Origin: Oerskovia douganii
Lineage (GTDB): Bacteria > Actinomycetota > Actinomycetes > Actinomycetales > Cellulomonadaceae
Reading direction: 5' to 3'
DNA: 38,072 bases
Assembly: GCF_015142735.1 (NCBI RefSeq)
Contig: NZ_JACSPN010000005.1
Location: 1-38,072, forward strand
Positions within the stretch are counted from its first letter, which is position 1, and every line of letters starts with the position of its first letter. Shown here one piece after another: positions 23,273-31,679 of the stretch. Below the pieces are notes generated by a model. That model made no database searches. It was given only the letters and a program-made list of their open reading frames with translations, and was not told the DNA's origin. The translations under genes were made by a program, and so were the position numbers.

Positions 23273-23758
23273 TCAGTCGTCGAGGCCGTCGACCAGCAGG
23301 GTCCGCGGGCCCGGGCCCTCCTCCGCGAGCACGTCGTGCGGGTTGGCCAGGACGCACTTGCGCAGCGACAGGCAGCCGCAGCCGATGCAGTCGGTGAGAT
23401 GGTCCCGCAGGCGCACGAGCTGTTCGATCCGGGCGTCCAGGTCGGCGTGCCACATGCGGGAGAGCCGCCGCCAGTCCTTGGCGTCCGGGGTGCGGTTCTG
23501 CGGGAGCGTCGCGAGGGCCTCGCGGACGAGGGCGAGCGGGATGCCGACACGCTGCGAGACGCGGATGAACGAGACGCGCCGCAGGGTCTCGCGCGGGTAG
23601 CGACGCTGGTTGCCCGGGGTGCGGCGGGCCGTGAGCAGGCCTTCACGCTCGTAGAAGTGCAGGGCGGACACCGAGACGCCGCTGCGGCGCGCGAGCTCGC
23701 CGACCGTGAGCTCGTCGTCGGGCTGGGGCCCCTCGTCAGGCATGATTGCTCCAGGCAT
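23273..23758 (-). CDS. soxR: Redox-sensitive regulator SoxR (MerR family)
   Basis: A 161-residue MerR-family regulator. The N-terminal helix-turn-helix reads LTVGELARRSGVSVSALHFYEREGLL, and the dimerisation helix follows. Near the C-terminus are the four cluster cysteines of SoxR, Cys124, Cys127, Cys129 and Cys135, in CIGCGCLSLRKC, the C-X2-C-X-C-X5-C pattern of the [2Fe-2S] cluster. SoxR is activated when redox-cycling compounds oxidise this cluster, and then untwists promoters with long spacers. Start choice is uncertain: ATG at 23758 and ATG at 23743 both have a GGAG site (6 and 5 nt upstream). The gene diverges from an MFS exporter, with a SoxR-type promoter between them, so it most likely controls that exporter. 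Actinobacterial SoxR typically responds to redox-active drugs or pigments. Confidence 0.95.
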   Translation of the reverse strand: MPGAIMPDEGPQPDDELTVGELARRSGVSVSALHFYEREGLLTARRTPGNQRRYPRETLRRVSFIRVSQRVGIPLALVREALATLPQNRTPDAKDWRRLSRMWHADLDARIEQLVRLRDHLTDCIGCGCLSLRKCVLANPHDVLAEEGPGPRTLLVDGLDD

Positions 23759-23792
23759 TCGTCACTCCGTCCATCGACGAGACGAACGGGCC

Positions 23793-23823
23793 TTGACCTC
23801 GACAATGGTTGAGGTTCGAGACT
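23793..23823 (+). promoter_or_regulatory. SoxR-type promoter of the MFS gene
   Basis: A -35 element TTGACC (23793-23798) and a -10 element GAGACT (23818-23823) are 19 bp apart, the over-long spacer typical of SoxR/MerR promoters. The spacer holds a near-palindrome, ACCTCGAC (23796-23803), AATG, GTTGAGGT (23808-23815), with one mismatch, resembling the CCTCAAG/CTTGAGG soxbox. The -10 lies about 70 bases before the MFS ATG. Confidence 0.8.
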
Positions 23824-23894
23824 AGTCGAAGCGCTCGATCGAGCGCACCTGACGCGCAGCCCCCACCGGACCGCGCCCACCCCTGCGAGGAGAC

Positions 23895-25424
23895 ATGGAA
23901 CCACCACGCCCCGAGGCGCCCGAGGCAGAGATCGCCGCCGCGATCGGCGACGCCCACGCGCCCGACTCCTCGCCCGGACCTGCCACGGCGACAGGCACGA
24001 CCACCGCGACGGCGACGGCCGAGAGGTCGGCCGCGACGCCGGCGGCAGACCCGCAGGCCCCCGCCCGCCCCGCGGTCGGCGCGGGCCTGTCCCCCACGAC
24101 GCAGCGCACGGTCCTCGTCGGGATGGTGGCCCTGGTCCTGCTCGGCGCGTTCGAGTCGCTCGCGGTCGCGACCGCGATGCACACGGTCGCGACGGCCCTC
24201 GACGGCATGGCGCTGTACGCGGTCGCGTTCGCGGGCTCGATCGCCGCGAGCGTCGTGGGCATGGTCGCGGCCGGACGCTGGTGCGACCGGTTCGGCCCGG
24301 GTCCGTCGCTGTGGGTGGGCGTGGGCCTGTTCCTCGCGGGGCTCGTGGTGTCCGGCCTGGCGCCGGTCATGGGGGTGTTCGTCGCGGGCCGGGTGGTCCA
24401 GGGGCTCGGCACCGGGATGTACATCGTGGCCCTGTACGTCCTGGTCGCGCGCGTCTTCCCCGAGGACCGGCGCCCGTCCGTGTTCGCGGCCTTCGCCGCG
24501 GCGTGGGTCGTGCCCTCGCTCGTGGGGCCCGTGATCTCGGGGCTGATCGTCCAGCACGTCGGGTGGCGCTGGGTCTTCCTCGCGGTGCCCGTGCTCGCCG
24601 TCCCGGCCGTGCTCATGATGCGCCCGGGGCTGCGGGCCGTCGCGCGCGACCGGGGCGAGGTCGCTCCGGCGGACCGGACCGGGAGCGCGGCCCTCTGGTG
24701 GGCCGTGGCCGCAGCCGTCGGGATCGGTCTGCTGCACTTCGCCGGCCAGCAGGAAGGTGCCGCCCTGTGGGTACCGCTCGTCGCCGCCCTGGCCCTGGTG
24801 GTGGTCAGCGTGCCTCGCCTGCTCCCGCACGGCACGGCCCGCGTCGCCCGCGGCCTGCCGTCGGTCATCGCGATCCGCGGCCTGATCGCTGCGGCCTTCA
24901 CCGGGACCGAGGTCCTGCTCCCCCTGCTCCTCCAGTCCGAGCGGGGTCTGTCCCCGACCGAGGCCGGCGGGGTCCTGACGTTCGGAGCGATCGGGTGGTC
25001 GGTCGGCGCGTGGCTGCGCGGGAAGGCCCACTGGGGGTGGACGCACGCGCAGTTCGTCCTGATCGGGACGCTGTTCATCGCGGGCGGCATCTCCGGGACG
25101 GTGCTCCTCGCCTGGGTCGCCGTGCCTCCGATCGTCGGGATGCTCGCCTGGACCTTCGCGGGACTGGGCATGGGGCTCGTCCACCCGACGCTCTCGGTGC
25201 TCACGCTCGCCCTGTCCCCCGAGGACCAGCAGGGCGCGAACAGCTCGGCGCTCCAGGTGTCGGACGCGCTGTCCGCGGCCATCGCGCTCGCCGTGACGGG
25301 GTCCATGCTCGTGGTGCTGCGCGAACCGCTCGGGCTCCTGGCCTACGTCGTGTGCTTCGGGGCCATGGTCGCGATCGCGCTGCTCGCGGCGTTCGTCTCG
25401 CCGCGGACCCGCGTCCCGGCGTGA
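23895..25424 (+). CDS. MFS multidrug-type transporter, SoxR-linked
   Basis: A 509-residue major facilitator protein. The first ~65 residues are a soluble Ala/Thr/Pro-rich tail (repeated TATAT and PA runs), followed by about 14 hydrophobic segments, which fits the DHA2 class of proton-driven drug exporters. The loop between helices 2 and 3, GRWCDRFGPG, matches the MFS signature; GRVVQGLGTGMYIVALYVL is the motif C-like region. The ATG at 23895 lies just after GAGGAG. It diverges from soxR and its promoter has a soxbox and a 19-bp spacer, so it is likely induced by redox-active compounds and exports them. The substrate is not readable. It ends 53 bases from the convergent chelatase gene, and no clear terminator is seen there. 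Confidence 0.9.
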   Translation: MEPPRPEAPEAEIAAAIGDAHAPDSSPGPATATGTTTATATAERSAATPAADPQAPARPAVGAGLSPTTQRTVLVGMVALVLLGAFESLAVATAMHTVATALDGMALYAVAFAGSIAASVVGMVAAGRWCDRFGPGPSLWVGVGLFLAGLVVSGLAPVMGVFVAGRVVQGLGTGMYIVALYVLVARVFPEDRRPSVFAAFAAAWVVPSLVGPVISGLIVQHVGWRWVFLAVPVLAVPAVLMMRPGLRAVARDRGEVAPADRTGSAALWWAVAAAVGIGLLHFAGQQEGAALWVPLVAALALVVVSVPRLLPHGTARVARGLPSVIAIRGLIAAAFTGTEVLLPLLLQSERGLSPTEAGGVLTFGAIGWSVGAWLRGKAHWGWTHAQFVLIGTLFIAGGISGTVLLAWVAVPPIVGMLAWTFAGLGMGLVHPTLSVLTLALSPEDQQGANSSALQVSDALSAAIALAVTGSMLVVLREPLGLLAYVVCFGAMVAIALLAAFVSPRTRVPA

Positions 25425-25477
25425 GGCCCCGCGTCCCGGCGGTGACGGGCGGCGTGGGCGGACCTGGGCCGCTCGCG

Positions 25478-26317
25478 TCAGCCGAGCGCCAGCGCCGCGA
25501 CTCCCTCGGCGTACCGGTCGAGCACGATCGACGTGAGGCGCGGGTCCGGCGCGAGCGGCGCGGTGACGACGTCGGCGCCCGTCCCGAGGAGGCGGTCGTG
25601 GAAGAACCCGGGTGCGAGCAGGTAGGCCGCGACGACCACGCGCGGGGCGACGCTCCCCTCCCGGGGGGCCGTCGTCGTGGCGAGGGCCTCACGTGCGGCC
25701 GCGACGGCGTCGCGCACCGACGGGGTGGCCATGGCGCCGAACCCGACCGTGACGGGACCGTCGTGGTGCGCGCGCAGGTGCTCGGCGACGGCCTCGACGT
25801 CGCGGGCGGCCGCGGCCTTGCTCGACCCGGCGGCGGCCAGGACGACGGCGTCGTGCGGTCGCACGCCGGCCTGCGCCAGGCGGTCGGCGAGGATCTGCGC
25901 GAGCCGCGGGTCCGGGCCGAGGGCTCCGGCGGCGACCGCGGGGCCGTGCTGCGGGCCGCGACCCTCGTGGGCCGGGGAGACGGCCTCGGTGATGTCGACG
26001 TTCACGTGGAAGCCCGCGGACAGCAGCAGCGGCACCACGACGGCGGCCCCACCCTGCCCCTCGCCCGCGGTGGGCGGCGCGACGGCCTGCGTGACGACGT
26101 CGGCCACGGCGGGCTGCTGGACGTCGACGAACGCCTCCCGCACGTCGAGCTCGGGACGCGCTGCCCGGACGTCGTCGAGGATCGCGCGGATCGCGGCCTG
26201 CCCGGCCACGTTGTCCGTCCCGTGCGAGCAGCCGACGAGCACGGGTGCGCCCGCACCTCCGGACGGGGCGCTCTCCCCGGTCGCGTCGGAGGGGAACCCC
26301 AGGATCTCCGTGCTCAT
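25478..26317 (-). CDS. CbiX-type sirohydrochlorin chelatase
   Basis: A 279-residue two-domain CbiX/SirB-type chelatase. The N-terminal domain has LVGCSHGTDN, where the His is a metal/active-site residue, and LLLSAGFHVNVDI; the C-terminal domain repeats the pattern with VTVGFGAMATPSVRDA and VVAAYLLAPGFFHDR. The family inserts Fe2+ or Co2+ into sirohydrochlorin; in this nirBD operon iron insertion to give siroheme is the natural role. Siroheme is the cofactor of NirB. The ATG at 26317 overlaps the stop of the upstream regulator gene by 4 nt (ATGA), and GGAG lies 6 nt before it. It is the last gene of the nirB operon. Domain duplication in one chain is common in actinobacteria. Confidence 0.85.
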   Translation of the reverse strand: MSTEILGFPSDATGESAPSGGAGAPVLVGCSHGTDNVAGQAAIRAILDDVRAARPELDVREAFVDVQQPAVADVVTQAVAPPTAGEGQGGAAVVVPLLLSAGFHVNVDITEAVSPAHEGRGPQHGPAVAAGALGPDPRLAQILADRLAQAGVRPHDAVVLAAAGSSKAAAARDVEAVAEHLRAHHDGPVTVGFGAMATPSVRDAVAAAREALATTTAPREGSVAPRVVVAAYLLAPGFFHDRLLGTGADVVTAPLAPDPRLTSIVLDRYAEGVAALALG

Positions 26318-27531
26318 GCCAGCTCCAGTCGATAGCCACGTTTGACGACGGTCTTGACGAGGGTGCGGTCCCCGGCGGCCTCGCGCAGGCGGGCGACCGC
26401 GACCTCGGCGGCGTGCGGGTCGCGCGAGTCCCCGGGCAGGGCCGCGAGGACCTGGTCGCGGGTCACGATCTCCCCGGCGCGCGCGGCGAGCAGCCGCAGG
26501 ACCTCGAGCCCCGTGGGCGACAGCGGGAGGACCCGTCCGTCGAGCACCGCGACGCGCGACCGGATCTGCAGGTTGCCCGCCACGGTCACGAGCGCGAGGG
26601 TCTCGGCGTGCTCGTAGTGCCCGACGAGCGTGCGGACCAGCGCCCCGAGCCGGCCGCGGTCCGGCTGGAGCGTCGGGATGCCGCGGTGCGCGAGAGGACG
26701 GGCCGTGATGGGACCGACCGCCGCGGCGACCATGGCACCGCTCACGCACCGCGCCACGACGGCGTCCCCGACCCCCTCGGCCTCCGCCGCAGCGAGCCAG
26801 GCCTCGGCCCCCGGGGCCGACGTGAAGACGACCGCGTCGATGTCCCCGCCCGCGGCCGCGTGGACCGACGCCCGGAGCGCGGCCTCGTCCGGGGGCGGAC
26901 CCCAGCGGTACACGACGAGGCTCGCGACGTCGGCCCCCGCCTGCGCGAAGACCACGTCCAGGCCGTCGGCCCCCGCACCGTGGTGCTGGACCGCGATGCG
27001 CAGCCCGTCGACCCCTTCACCGAGCAGCACGTCGGCGATCTCGCCCGACGTCTCCGACTCGGCGACCCAGTCGGCCTGGAGCCCTGCGGCCTGGATCGCC
27101 CCGCGGGCCTTGGGGCCGCGCGCCACGAGACGGGCCCGGCCCAGGACGGCCAGGAGGTCGTCGGCCAGCCCGTGCGCGTCGGCGGCCTCGATCCAGCCCC
27201 GGAAGCCGATGCCCGTGGTCACGACCACGACGTCCGGCGGGCGGGCGACGAGGTCGCGCGTGCCCGCGAGCAGGGCCTCGTCGTCCTCGTTGGGGACCAT
27301 GCTCAGAGCGGGGGCGTGGCGGATCTCGGCACCCCGGCGGGCCAGCGCGGCGGCCAGCTCGGCCGAGCGGCGGTCGGCCGTGACGAGGACCGTGCAACCG
27401 GCCATGACCTGCCCCAGCGCGGGTCGCCGCTCGTCGGCGGGGTCCGCGCCCGACGCGGGGTCCGCGGGCGGCGGGCCCGACGGCGCAGCGCCCGTCCCGA
27501 CCGTCGGCGCACCCTGGGCCGCAGCCGTCAC
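26314..27531 (-). CDS. nnaR: HemD-winged-helix fusion protein, NnaR-like nitrate regulator
   Basis: A 405-residue protein in two parts. Residues ~45-290 form a uroporphyrinogen-III synthase (HemD) fold (CTVLVTADRRSAELAAALAR, VVVVTTGIGFRGWIEA, AVVFTSAPGAEAWL). Residues ~300-405 are an OmpR-type winged helix (LPLSPTGLEVLRLLAARAGE and VKTVVKRGYRLEL). Actinobacterial proteins of this build include NnaR, a co-activator that works with GlnR to switch on nitrate and nitrite assimilation. Its position inside the nirBD operon, behind GlnR-type boxes, supports that assignment. HemD activity would also supply the siroheme precursor, but whether this copy is catalytic is unknown. GTG at 27531 overlaps the cobA stop by 4 nt (GTGA). 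The first ~40 residues are a Pro/Ala-rich tail. Confidence 0.85.
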   Translation of the reverse strand: MTAAAQGAPTVGTGAAPSGPPPADPASGADPADERRPALGQVMAGCTVLVTADRRSAELAAALARRGAEIRHAPALSMVPNEDDEALLAGTRDLVARPPDVVVVTTGIGFRGWIEAADAHGLADDLLAVLGRARLVARGPKARGAIQAAGLQADWVAESETSGEIADVLLGEGVDGLRIAVQHHGAGADGLDVVFAQAGADVASLVVYRWGPPPDEAALRASVHAAAGGDIDAVVFTSAPGAEAWLAAAEAEGVGDAVVARCVSGAMVAAAVGPITARPLAHRGIPTLQPDRGRLGALVRTLVGHYEHAETLALVTVAGNLQIRSRVAVLDGRVLPLSPTGLEVLRLLAARAGEIVTRDQVLAALPGDSRDPHAAEVAVARLREAAGDRTLVKTVVKRGYRLELA

Positions 27532-28349
27532 CGGGCGGGCTCCGGGGCGGGCGCGGGACGGGCCGCCGGTCGCGTCGCCCCCGCCGGGGTGAGCAGGCCC
27601 TCCGCGGCGACGTCTCCCACGACGACGACCGCGGGAGCCCGGACGCCGACGTCCGCCGCGCGGCGAGCGAGCGTCCCGAGCGTGGCGCGCGTGACCCGCT
27701 GGTGCCGCGTGGAACCGGACTCGACCACGGCGACGGGCGTGGCGACGTCGGCCCCGGCGGTGACCGCCTGGTCCGTGATCTCGTTCAGCATCGACACTCC
27801 CATGAGGATCACCAGGGTAGCCGTGCGGTCGCGCACCGCGGCGAGCGCGACCGCGTCCAGGGGATCGTGGCCGTTGACGACGAGGAACGCGCCGACCGTG
27901 CCGCGGTGCGTGAGCGGGATGCCCGCGAGCGCCGGGACGGACAGGGCGCTGCTCACCCCGGGGACGACCTCGACGGGTACGCCCGCGGCCCGGCACGCCA
28001 GGACCTCCTCGCCGCCGCGGCCGTAGACGAACGGGTCGCCGCCCTTGAGGCGCACGACCCTGCGCCCGCGCAGGGCGTGCTCGACGAGGATCGCGTCGAT
28101 CTCGTGCTGCGGGACGGGGTGGTGGCCGGGCCTCTTGCCGACGTCGACGACCTCGACGTCCGGGGGAAGGTCGGCGAGGACGTCGACGGGACCCAGGCGG
28201 TCGGTCACGACGACGTCGGCGCTCGCGAGCGCTCGCCACGCGCGCAGCGTGAGCAGGTCGGCCGCGCCGGGGCCACCGCCGACGAGGACGACCGAGCCGC
28301 CGGGGACGGCGCCGGCGCCGGTCGTGCCGGTGGTGCCGGGGGGCGTCAC
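27528..28349 (-). CDS. cobA: Uroporphyrinogen-III C-methyltransferase
   Basis: A 273-residue SUMT enzyme that adds two methyl groups from S-adenosylmethionine to uroporphyrinogen III, giving precorrin-2 on the way to siroheme (or cobalamin). Signature segments are VVLVGGGPGAADLLTLRA near the start, VVRLKGGDPFVYGRGGEE, the SAM-binding motif, and PLTHRGTVGAFLVVNGH. It is the stand-alone CobA type, without the CysG oxidase-ferrochelatase module; the dehydrogenase step has no gene here. The GTG at 28349 overlaps the nirD stop by 4 nt (GTGA), and its own stop overlaps the next start. Placement directly after nirBD couples cofactor supply to nitrite reductase. The C-terminus is a Pro/Ala-rich tail. 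Confidence 0.93.
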   Translation of the reverse strand: MTPPGTTGTTGAGAVPGGSVVLVGGGPGAADLLTLRAWRALASADVVVTDRLGPVDVLADLPPDVEVVDVGKRPGHHPVPQHEIDAILVEHALRGRRVVRLKGGDPFVYGRGGEEVLACRAAGVPVEVVPGVSSALSVPALAGIPLTHRGTVGAFLVVNGHDPLDAVALAAVRDRTATLVILMGVSMLNEITDQAVTAGADVATPVAVVESGSTRHQRVTRATLGTLARRAADVGVRAPAVVVVGDVAAEGLLTPAGATRPAARPAPAPEPAR

Positions 28350-28801
28350 GGCGCGGGCTCGGTCGCAGGCGCCGGCGAGGTCACCGCGACGTGCACGACG
28401 CCGTCGCGCACCTCGACGGGCCACGTCGCCAGGTCGGGGCCCGTCGCGAGCACGGGGAGGAACCCGACCGGGTCGAGGCACCTGCCCGACTCCAGGGCGA
28501 AGACCTGCTTGTACATCGGGGACGCGACGGTCGGCACACCGTGCCGGGTCCCGACGATGCCGCGCGACATGACGTTCGCGCCGCTGAACGGGTCGAGCTG
28601 CTGGACCGCGAGCACGCGGTCGTCGGTCAGGCGGAAGAGCGCGACCTGCCGTCCTCCGACGAGGGCCGCGGCCCCGCGCTCGGCGGCGAGGTCCTCGACC
28701 CGGCAGACGGGCTCCCAGGACGTGCCCGTGTCCGGGACGGTCTCCACCCCCTGCTCGGGACGACCTGCTGCGGCCTCGATCCCCATCGTGCTCGTGCTCA
28801 T
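28346..28801 (-). CDS. nirD: Nitrite reductase small subunit NirD
   Basis: A 151-residue small subunit of the NADH-dependent assimilatory nitrite reductase. It has the Rieske-like fold but, as usual for NirD, not the cluster ligands: the segment at the second ligand pair reads VASPMYKQVFALESGRCLD rather than CxxH. ALFRLTDDRVLAVQQLDPF is the typical N-terminal strand pair. The first ~30 residues are a disordered extension. The ATG at 28801 overlaps the nirB stop by 4 nt (ATGA). The subunit probably stabilises or helps NirB in the cytoplasm. The gene ends 4 nt inside cobA. Confidence 0.92.
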   Translation of the reverse strand: MSTSTMGIEAAAGRPEQGVETVPDTGTSWEPVCRVEDLAAERGAAALVGGRQVALFRLTDDRVLAVQQLDPFSGANVMSRGIVGTRHGVPTVASPMYKQVFALESGRCLDPVGFLPVLATGPDLATWPVEVRDGVVHVAVTSPAPATEPAP

Positions 28802-31482
28802 CTCCGCACCTCCAGCGTCGTCCCCGCGACCAGGACCGCACCCGTCGCGGCCCCGTCGCGCTCGGCTGTCGTGGCCGGGCGCGGCTGCCCCCGCTCGGCG
28901 ACGTAGGCGAGGTCCGGGTCGGCCGTCGTCGGCGCGTTGACGAACGACCCGAACCGCTTGAGCTTCTCGGGGTCCTCCAGGACGGCGCGCCACTCGTCCT
29001 CGTACGTGTCGACGTGACGCGCCATCGCGGCGTCGAGGTCCGCGGCGATCCCCAGCGAGTCCTCGAGGACCACGGCACGGATCCCGTCGAGCCCGCCCTC
29101 GACCTCGTCGACCCACACCGACGTGCGCTGCAGACGGTCCGCGGTGCGCACGTAGTACAGGAGGAAGCGGTCGATCGTGCGGATCAGGGTCTCGTCGTCC
29201 AGGTCCTCGGCGAGGAGCCGCGCGTGCCGGGGCGTGAAGCCGCCGTTGCCGCCCACGTACACGTTCCAGCCCTTGTCGGTCGCGATCACGCCCACGTCCT
29301 TGCCGCGCGCCTCGGCGCACTCGCGGGCGCACCCCGAGACGCCGAGCTTGATCTTGTGCGGCGAGCGCAGACCTCGGTACCGCAGCTCGAGGCGCACGGC
29401 CATGCCGACCGAGTCCTGCACCCCGAACCGGCACCACGTCGACCCGACGCACGACTTCACGGTCCTCAGCGACTTGCCGTACGCCTGGCCCGACTCGAAG
29501 CCGTGCTCGACGAGGCGGCGCCAGATCTGCGGGAGCTGCTCGATCCGCGCACCGAACAGGTCGATCCGCTGGCCGCCCGTGATCTTGGTGTAGAGCCCGA
29601 AGTCCTGGGCGACCTGCCCGATCACGAGCAGCCCCTCGGGCGTGATCTCGCCGCCCGGGATGCGTGGCACCACCGAGTACGTGCCGTCCTTCTGCATGTT
29701 CGCCATGACGTGGTCGTTGGTGTCCTGGAGCGCGGCCTGCTCGCCCGACAGGATGTGGCCGTTGCCCAGCGAGGCCAGGATCGACGCGACGACCGGCTTG
29801 CAGATGTCGCAGCCACGGCCCGGGCCGGCGGCCGGGAGCCCGGCCGGTGCGGCGTCGTCGGGCACGTGCGTGGCCGCTGCCGGGACGCGTCCGAACCGCG
29901 CGATGATCTCGCTGAACGTGTGCAGGTCCGCGACGCGGACCGCGTCGAAGAGCTGCGCCCGCGAGAGCTCGAAGTGCTCGCACAGCGCGTTCGAGACCTC
30001 GATGCCGGCCTTCTCGAGCTCGGTCGTCGTGATCTTCTTGACCAGCGGGAGGCACGAGCCGCAGCTCGTGCCCGCCTTGGTGCACGACTTGACCGAGGCG
30101 ACGTCGGTGCACGCGTGCTCGGTCACGGCCGAGCGGATCGTGCCCGCGGTGACGTTGTTGCACGAGCAGACGGTGGCCTCGTCGGGCAGCTCGATCCCCG
30201 CCGCACCGCCGCCCGACGACCCCTCGGGCAGGAGGAACGCGCCCGGGTCGCCCGGCAGCTCGCGCCCGACCATGGGACGCAGCGACGCGTACGGCGTCGC
30301 GTCGCCCACGAACACGCCGCCCAGGAGGGTCCGCGCGTCGTCGGACAGCACGAGCTTCTTGTAGACGCCCGCGACCGGGTCCGCCCAGACGACCTCCATG
30401 GCCCCCTCGGTGCGCGCGAACGCGTCGCCGAAGCTCGCGACGTCCACGCCGCGCAGCTTGAGCCTGGTCGCCGTGTCCGCACCCGGGAACGTCGCCTCGC
30501 CGCCGAGCAGGCGGTCGACGACCACCTCGGCCATCGCGTAGCCCGGGGCCACGAGGCCCAGGCAGCGCCCCTCGATGCACGCGACCTCGCCGACCGCCCA
30601 CACGTGCGGGTCGTCAGTGCGGCACGACAGGTCGACGACCGCCCCACCGCGCTCGCCGACCGGCAGCCCCGCCCCACGGGCCAGCTCGTCCCGCGGCCGG
30701 ACGCCCGTCGCCATGACGACCACGTCGACGTCGAGCCGCCCGCCGTCCACGAAGTCGAGGCGGCCCACGTGACCCGTCGTCCGCGCGGGACGCATCTCCT
30801 TGGTCGCGGTGCTCACGCGCACCGCGATGCCCATGTCGTTGACGAGACGCCCGAGCGCCTGCCCGCCGCCCAGGTCGATCTGCGCGTCCATGAGGTGCGT
30901 GCCGAACTGGACGACGGTCGCCTGGGCGCCGAGCGCCGTGAGCGCACCCGCGGCCTCGAGGCCCAGGAGCCCGCCACCGATGACCGCGCCACGCACCGGG
31001 CGGTCGTACGACGACCCGGCCCGCTCCTCGCGCTTGGCCTCGACCCAGCCGCGCAGGGCCGCGACGTCGTCGATCGTGCGGTAGACGAACACCCCCGGCA
31101 GCTCGTTGCCGGGGATGGGCGGCCGGGCCGCGCTCGACCCCGTCGCGAGCACGAGCTCGTCGTAGTCGTGGACCCGGCCCGACCGGTCGGTGACCTGGCG
31201 CGCCTCGCGGTCGATCGAGTCGATCCGGCAGTCACGGACCAGGCGCACGAGCGGGTCGTCCCACAGCGCGGGGTCGCCGAGGTCGAGCTCCCCGGGGTCG
31301 CGTGCCGAGAAGTAGGAGGTGAGCGCGACGCGGTCGTACGGGTGGCGGGGTTCCTCGGCGAAGACGGTGACCCGCCACCTGCCGGCGGTGTCACGGGCGC
31401 GCAGCGCCTCGACGAGACGCTGGGCGACCATGCCGCCGCCGACGACCACGAGATGGCGGGGAGAGCTCGAAGGTGAGGTCAC
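28798..31482 (-). CDS. nirB: Nitrite reductase large subunit NirB
   Basis: An 894-residue NADH-dependent nitrite reductase that reduces nitrite to ammonium with six electrons in the cytoplasm. The N-terminal half is an FAD/NAD(P)H module (HLVVVGGGMVAQRLVEAL at the FAD site; GGGLLGLEAAGAL at the NAD site). Next is a BFD-like [2Fe-2S] domain (VCSCNNVTAGTIRSA near residue 435, with CGSC), then GRGCDICKP near 556. The C-terminal siroheme/[4Fe-4S] domain has its cysteines in CVGSTWCRFG (~677) and GVSGCARECAEA (~715), the C-X5-C and C-X3-C pattern. GTG at 31482 has AGGAG 5 nt upstream. It heads a five-gene operon (nirB, nirD, cobA, nnaR, chelatase) behind a GlnR-like box and a -10 element. Confidence 0.95.
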   Translation of the reverse strand: MTSPSSSPRHLVVVGGGMVAQRLVEALRARDTAGRWRVTVFAEEPRHPYDRVALTSYFSARDPGELDLGDPALWDDPLVRLVRDCRIDSIDREARQVTDRSGRVHDYDELVLATGSSAARPPIPGNELPGVFVYRTIDDVAALRGWVEAKREERAGSSYDRPVRGAVIGGGLLGLEAAGALTALGAQATVVQFGTHLMDAQIDLGGGQALGRLVNDMGIAVRVSTATKEMRPARTTGHVGRLDFVDGGRLDVDVVVMATGVRPRDELARGAGLPVGERGGAVVDLSCRTDDPHVWAVGEVACIEGRCLGLVAPGYAMAEVVVDRLLGGEATFPGADTATRLKLRGVDVASFGDAFARTEGAMEVVWADPVAGVYKKLVLSDDARTLLGGVFVGDATPYASLRPMVGRELPGDPGAFLLPEGSSGGGAAGIELPDEATVCSCNNVTAGTIRSAVTEHACTDVASVKSCTKAGTSCGSCLPLVKKITTTELEKAGIEVSNALCEHFELSRAQLFDAVRVADLHTFSEIIARFGRVPAAATHVPDDAAPAGLPAAGPGRGCDICKPVVASILASLGNGHILSGEQAALQDTNDHVMANMQKDGTYSVVPRIPGGEITPEGLLVIGQVAQDFGLYTKITGGQRIDLFGARIEQLPQIWRRLVEHGFESGQAYGKSLRTVKSCVGSTWCRFGVQDSVGMAVRLELRYRGLRSPHKIKLGVSGCARECAEARGKDVGVIATDKGWNVYVGGNGGFTPRHARLLAEDLDDETLIRTIDRFLLYYVRTADRLQRTSVWVDEVEGGLDGIRAVVLEDSLGIAADLDAAMARHVDTYEDEWRAVLEDPEKLKRFGSFVNAPTTADPDLAYVAERGQPRPATTAERDGAATGAVLVAGTTLEVRR

Positions 31483-31530
31483 GGGGGCTCCTGGGGGGGT
31501 GCGGTCCGGGTGAGGCGACTGCTGCTCCGG

Positions 31531-31584
31531 ACACTAGGGATGCGGCGTTTCCGCGCCGCACCCGCCCCTTTGCCCCGCCGTAAC
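31531..31584 (-). promoter_or_regulatory. GlnR-type box and -10 element of the nirB operon
   Basis: Read on the minus strand from 31584: GTTAC, 6 nt, GCAAA, 6 nt, GGTGC, 6 nt, GAAAC (ending 31547). This matches the alternating GTNAC/GAAAC half-sites spaced by 6 nt of the actinobacterial GlnR box; the outer two half-sites are exact, the inner two weak. Ten bases further is TAGTGT (31536-31531), a TANNNT -10 element, about 48 bases before the GTG start. The layout repeats that upstream of narK. Confidence 0.75.
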
Positions 31585-31588
31585 GTTC

Positions 31589-31619
31589 TTCTCACGCGGG
31601 GCGGGGAGCGGGCGTGAGA
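31589..31619. terminator. Candidate terminator of the narK-nasA operon
   Basis: TCTCACGC (31590-31597) and GCGTGAGA (31612-31619) form an 8-bp stem with a 14-nt G/C-rich loop. It lies about 60 bases past the stop of the last narK-operon gene (31680, minus strand) and just upstream of the nirB GlnR-type box. It separates the two units if it functions as a terminator. Confidence 0.5.
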
Positions 31620-31679
31620 TCGGGCTCGCGACGCGTGGACGTGGCGCCGTCGGGTGCTGGTCGCCACCGACCCGGTACC

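Noticed and set aside
25425-25477. A terminator between the convergent MFS and chelatase genes
   Set aside because: No stem longer than 5-6 bp with a sensible loop is visible in the 53-bp gap.
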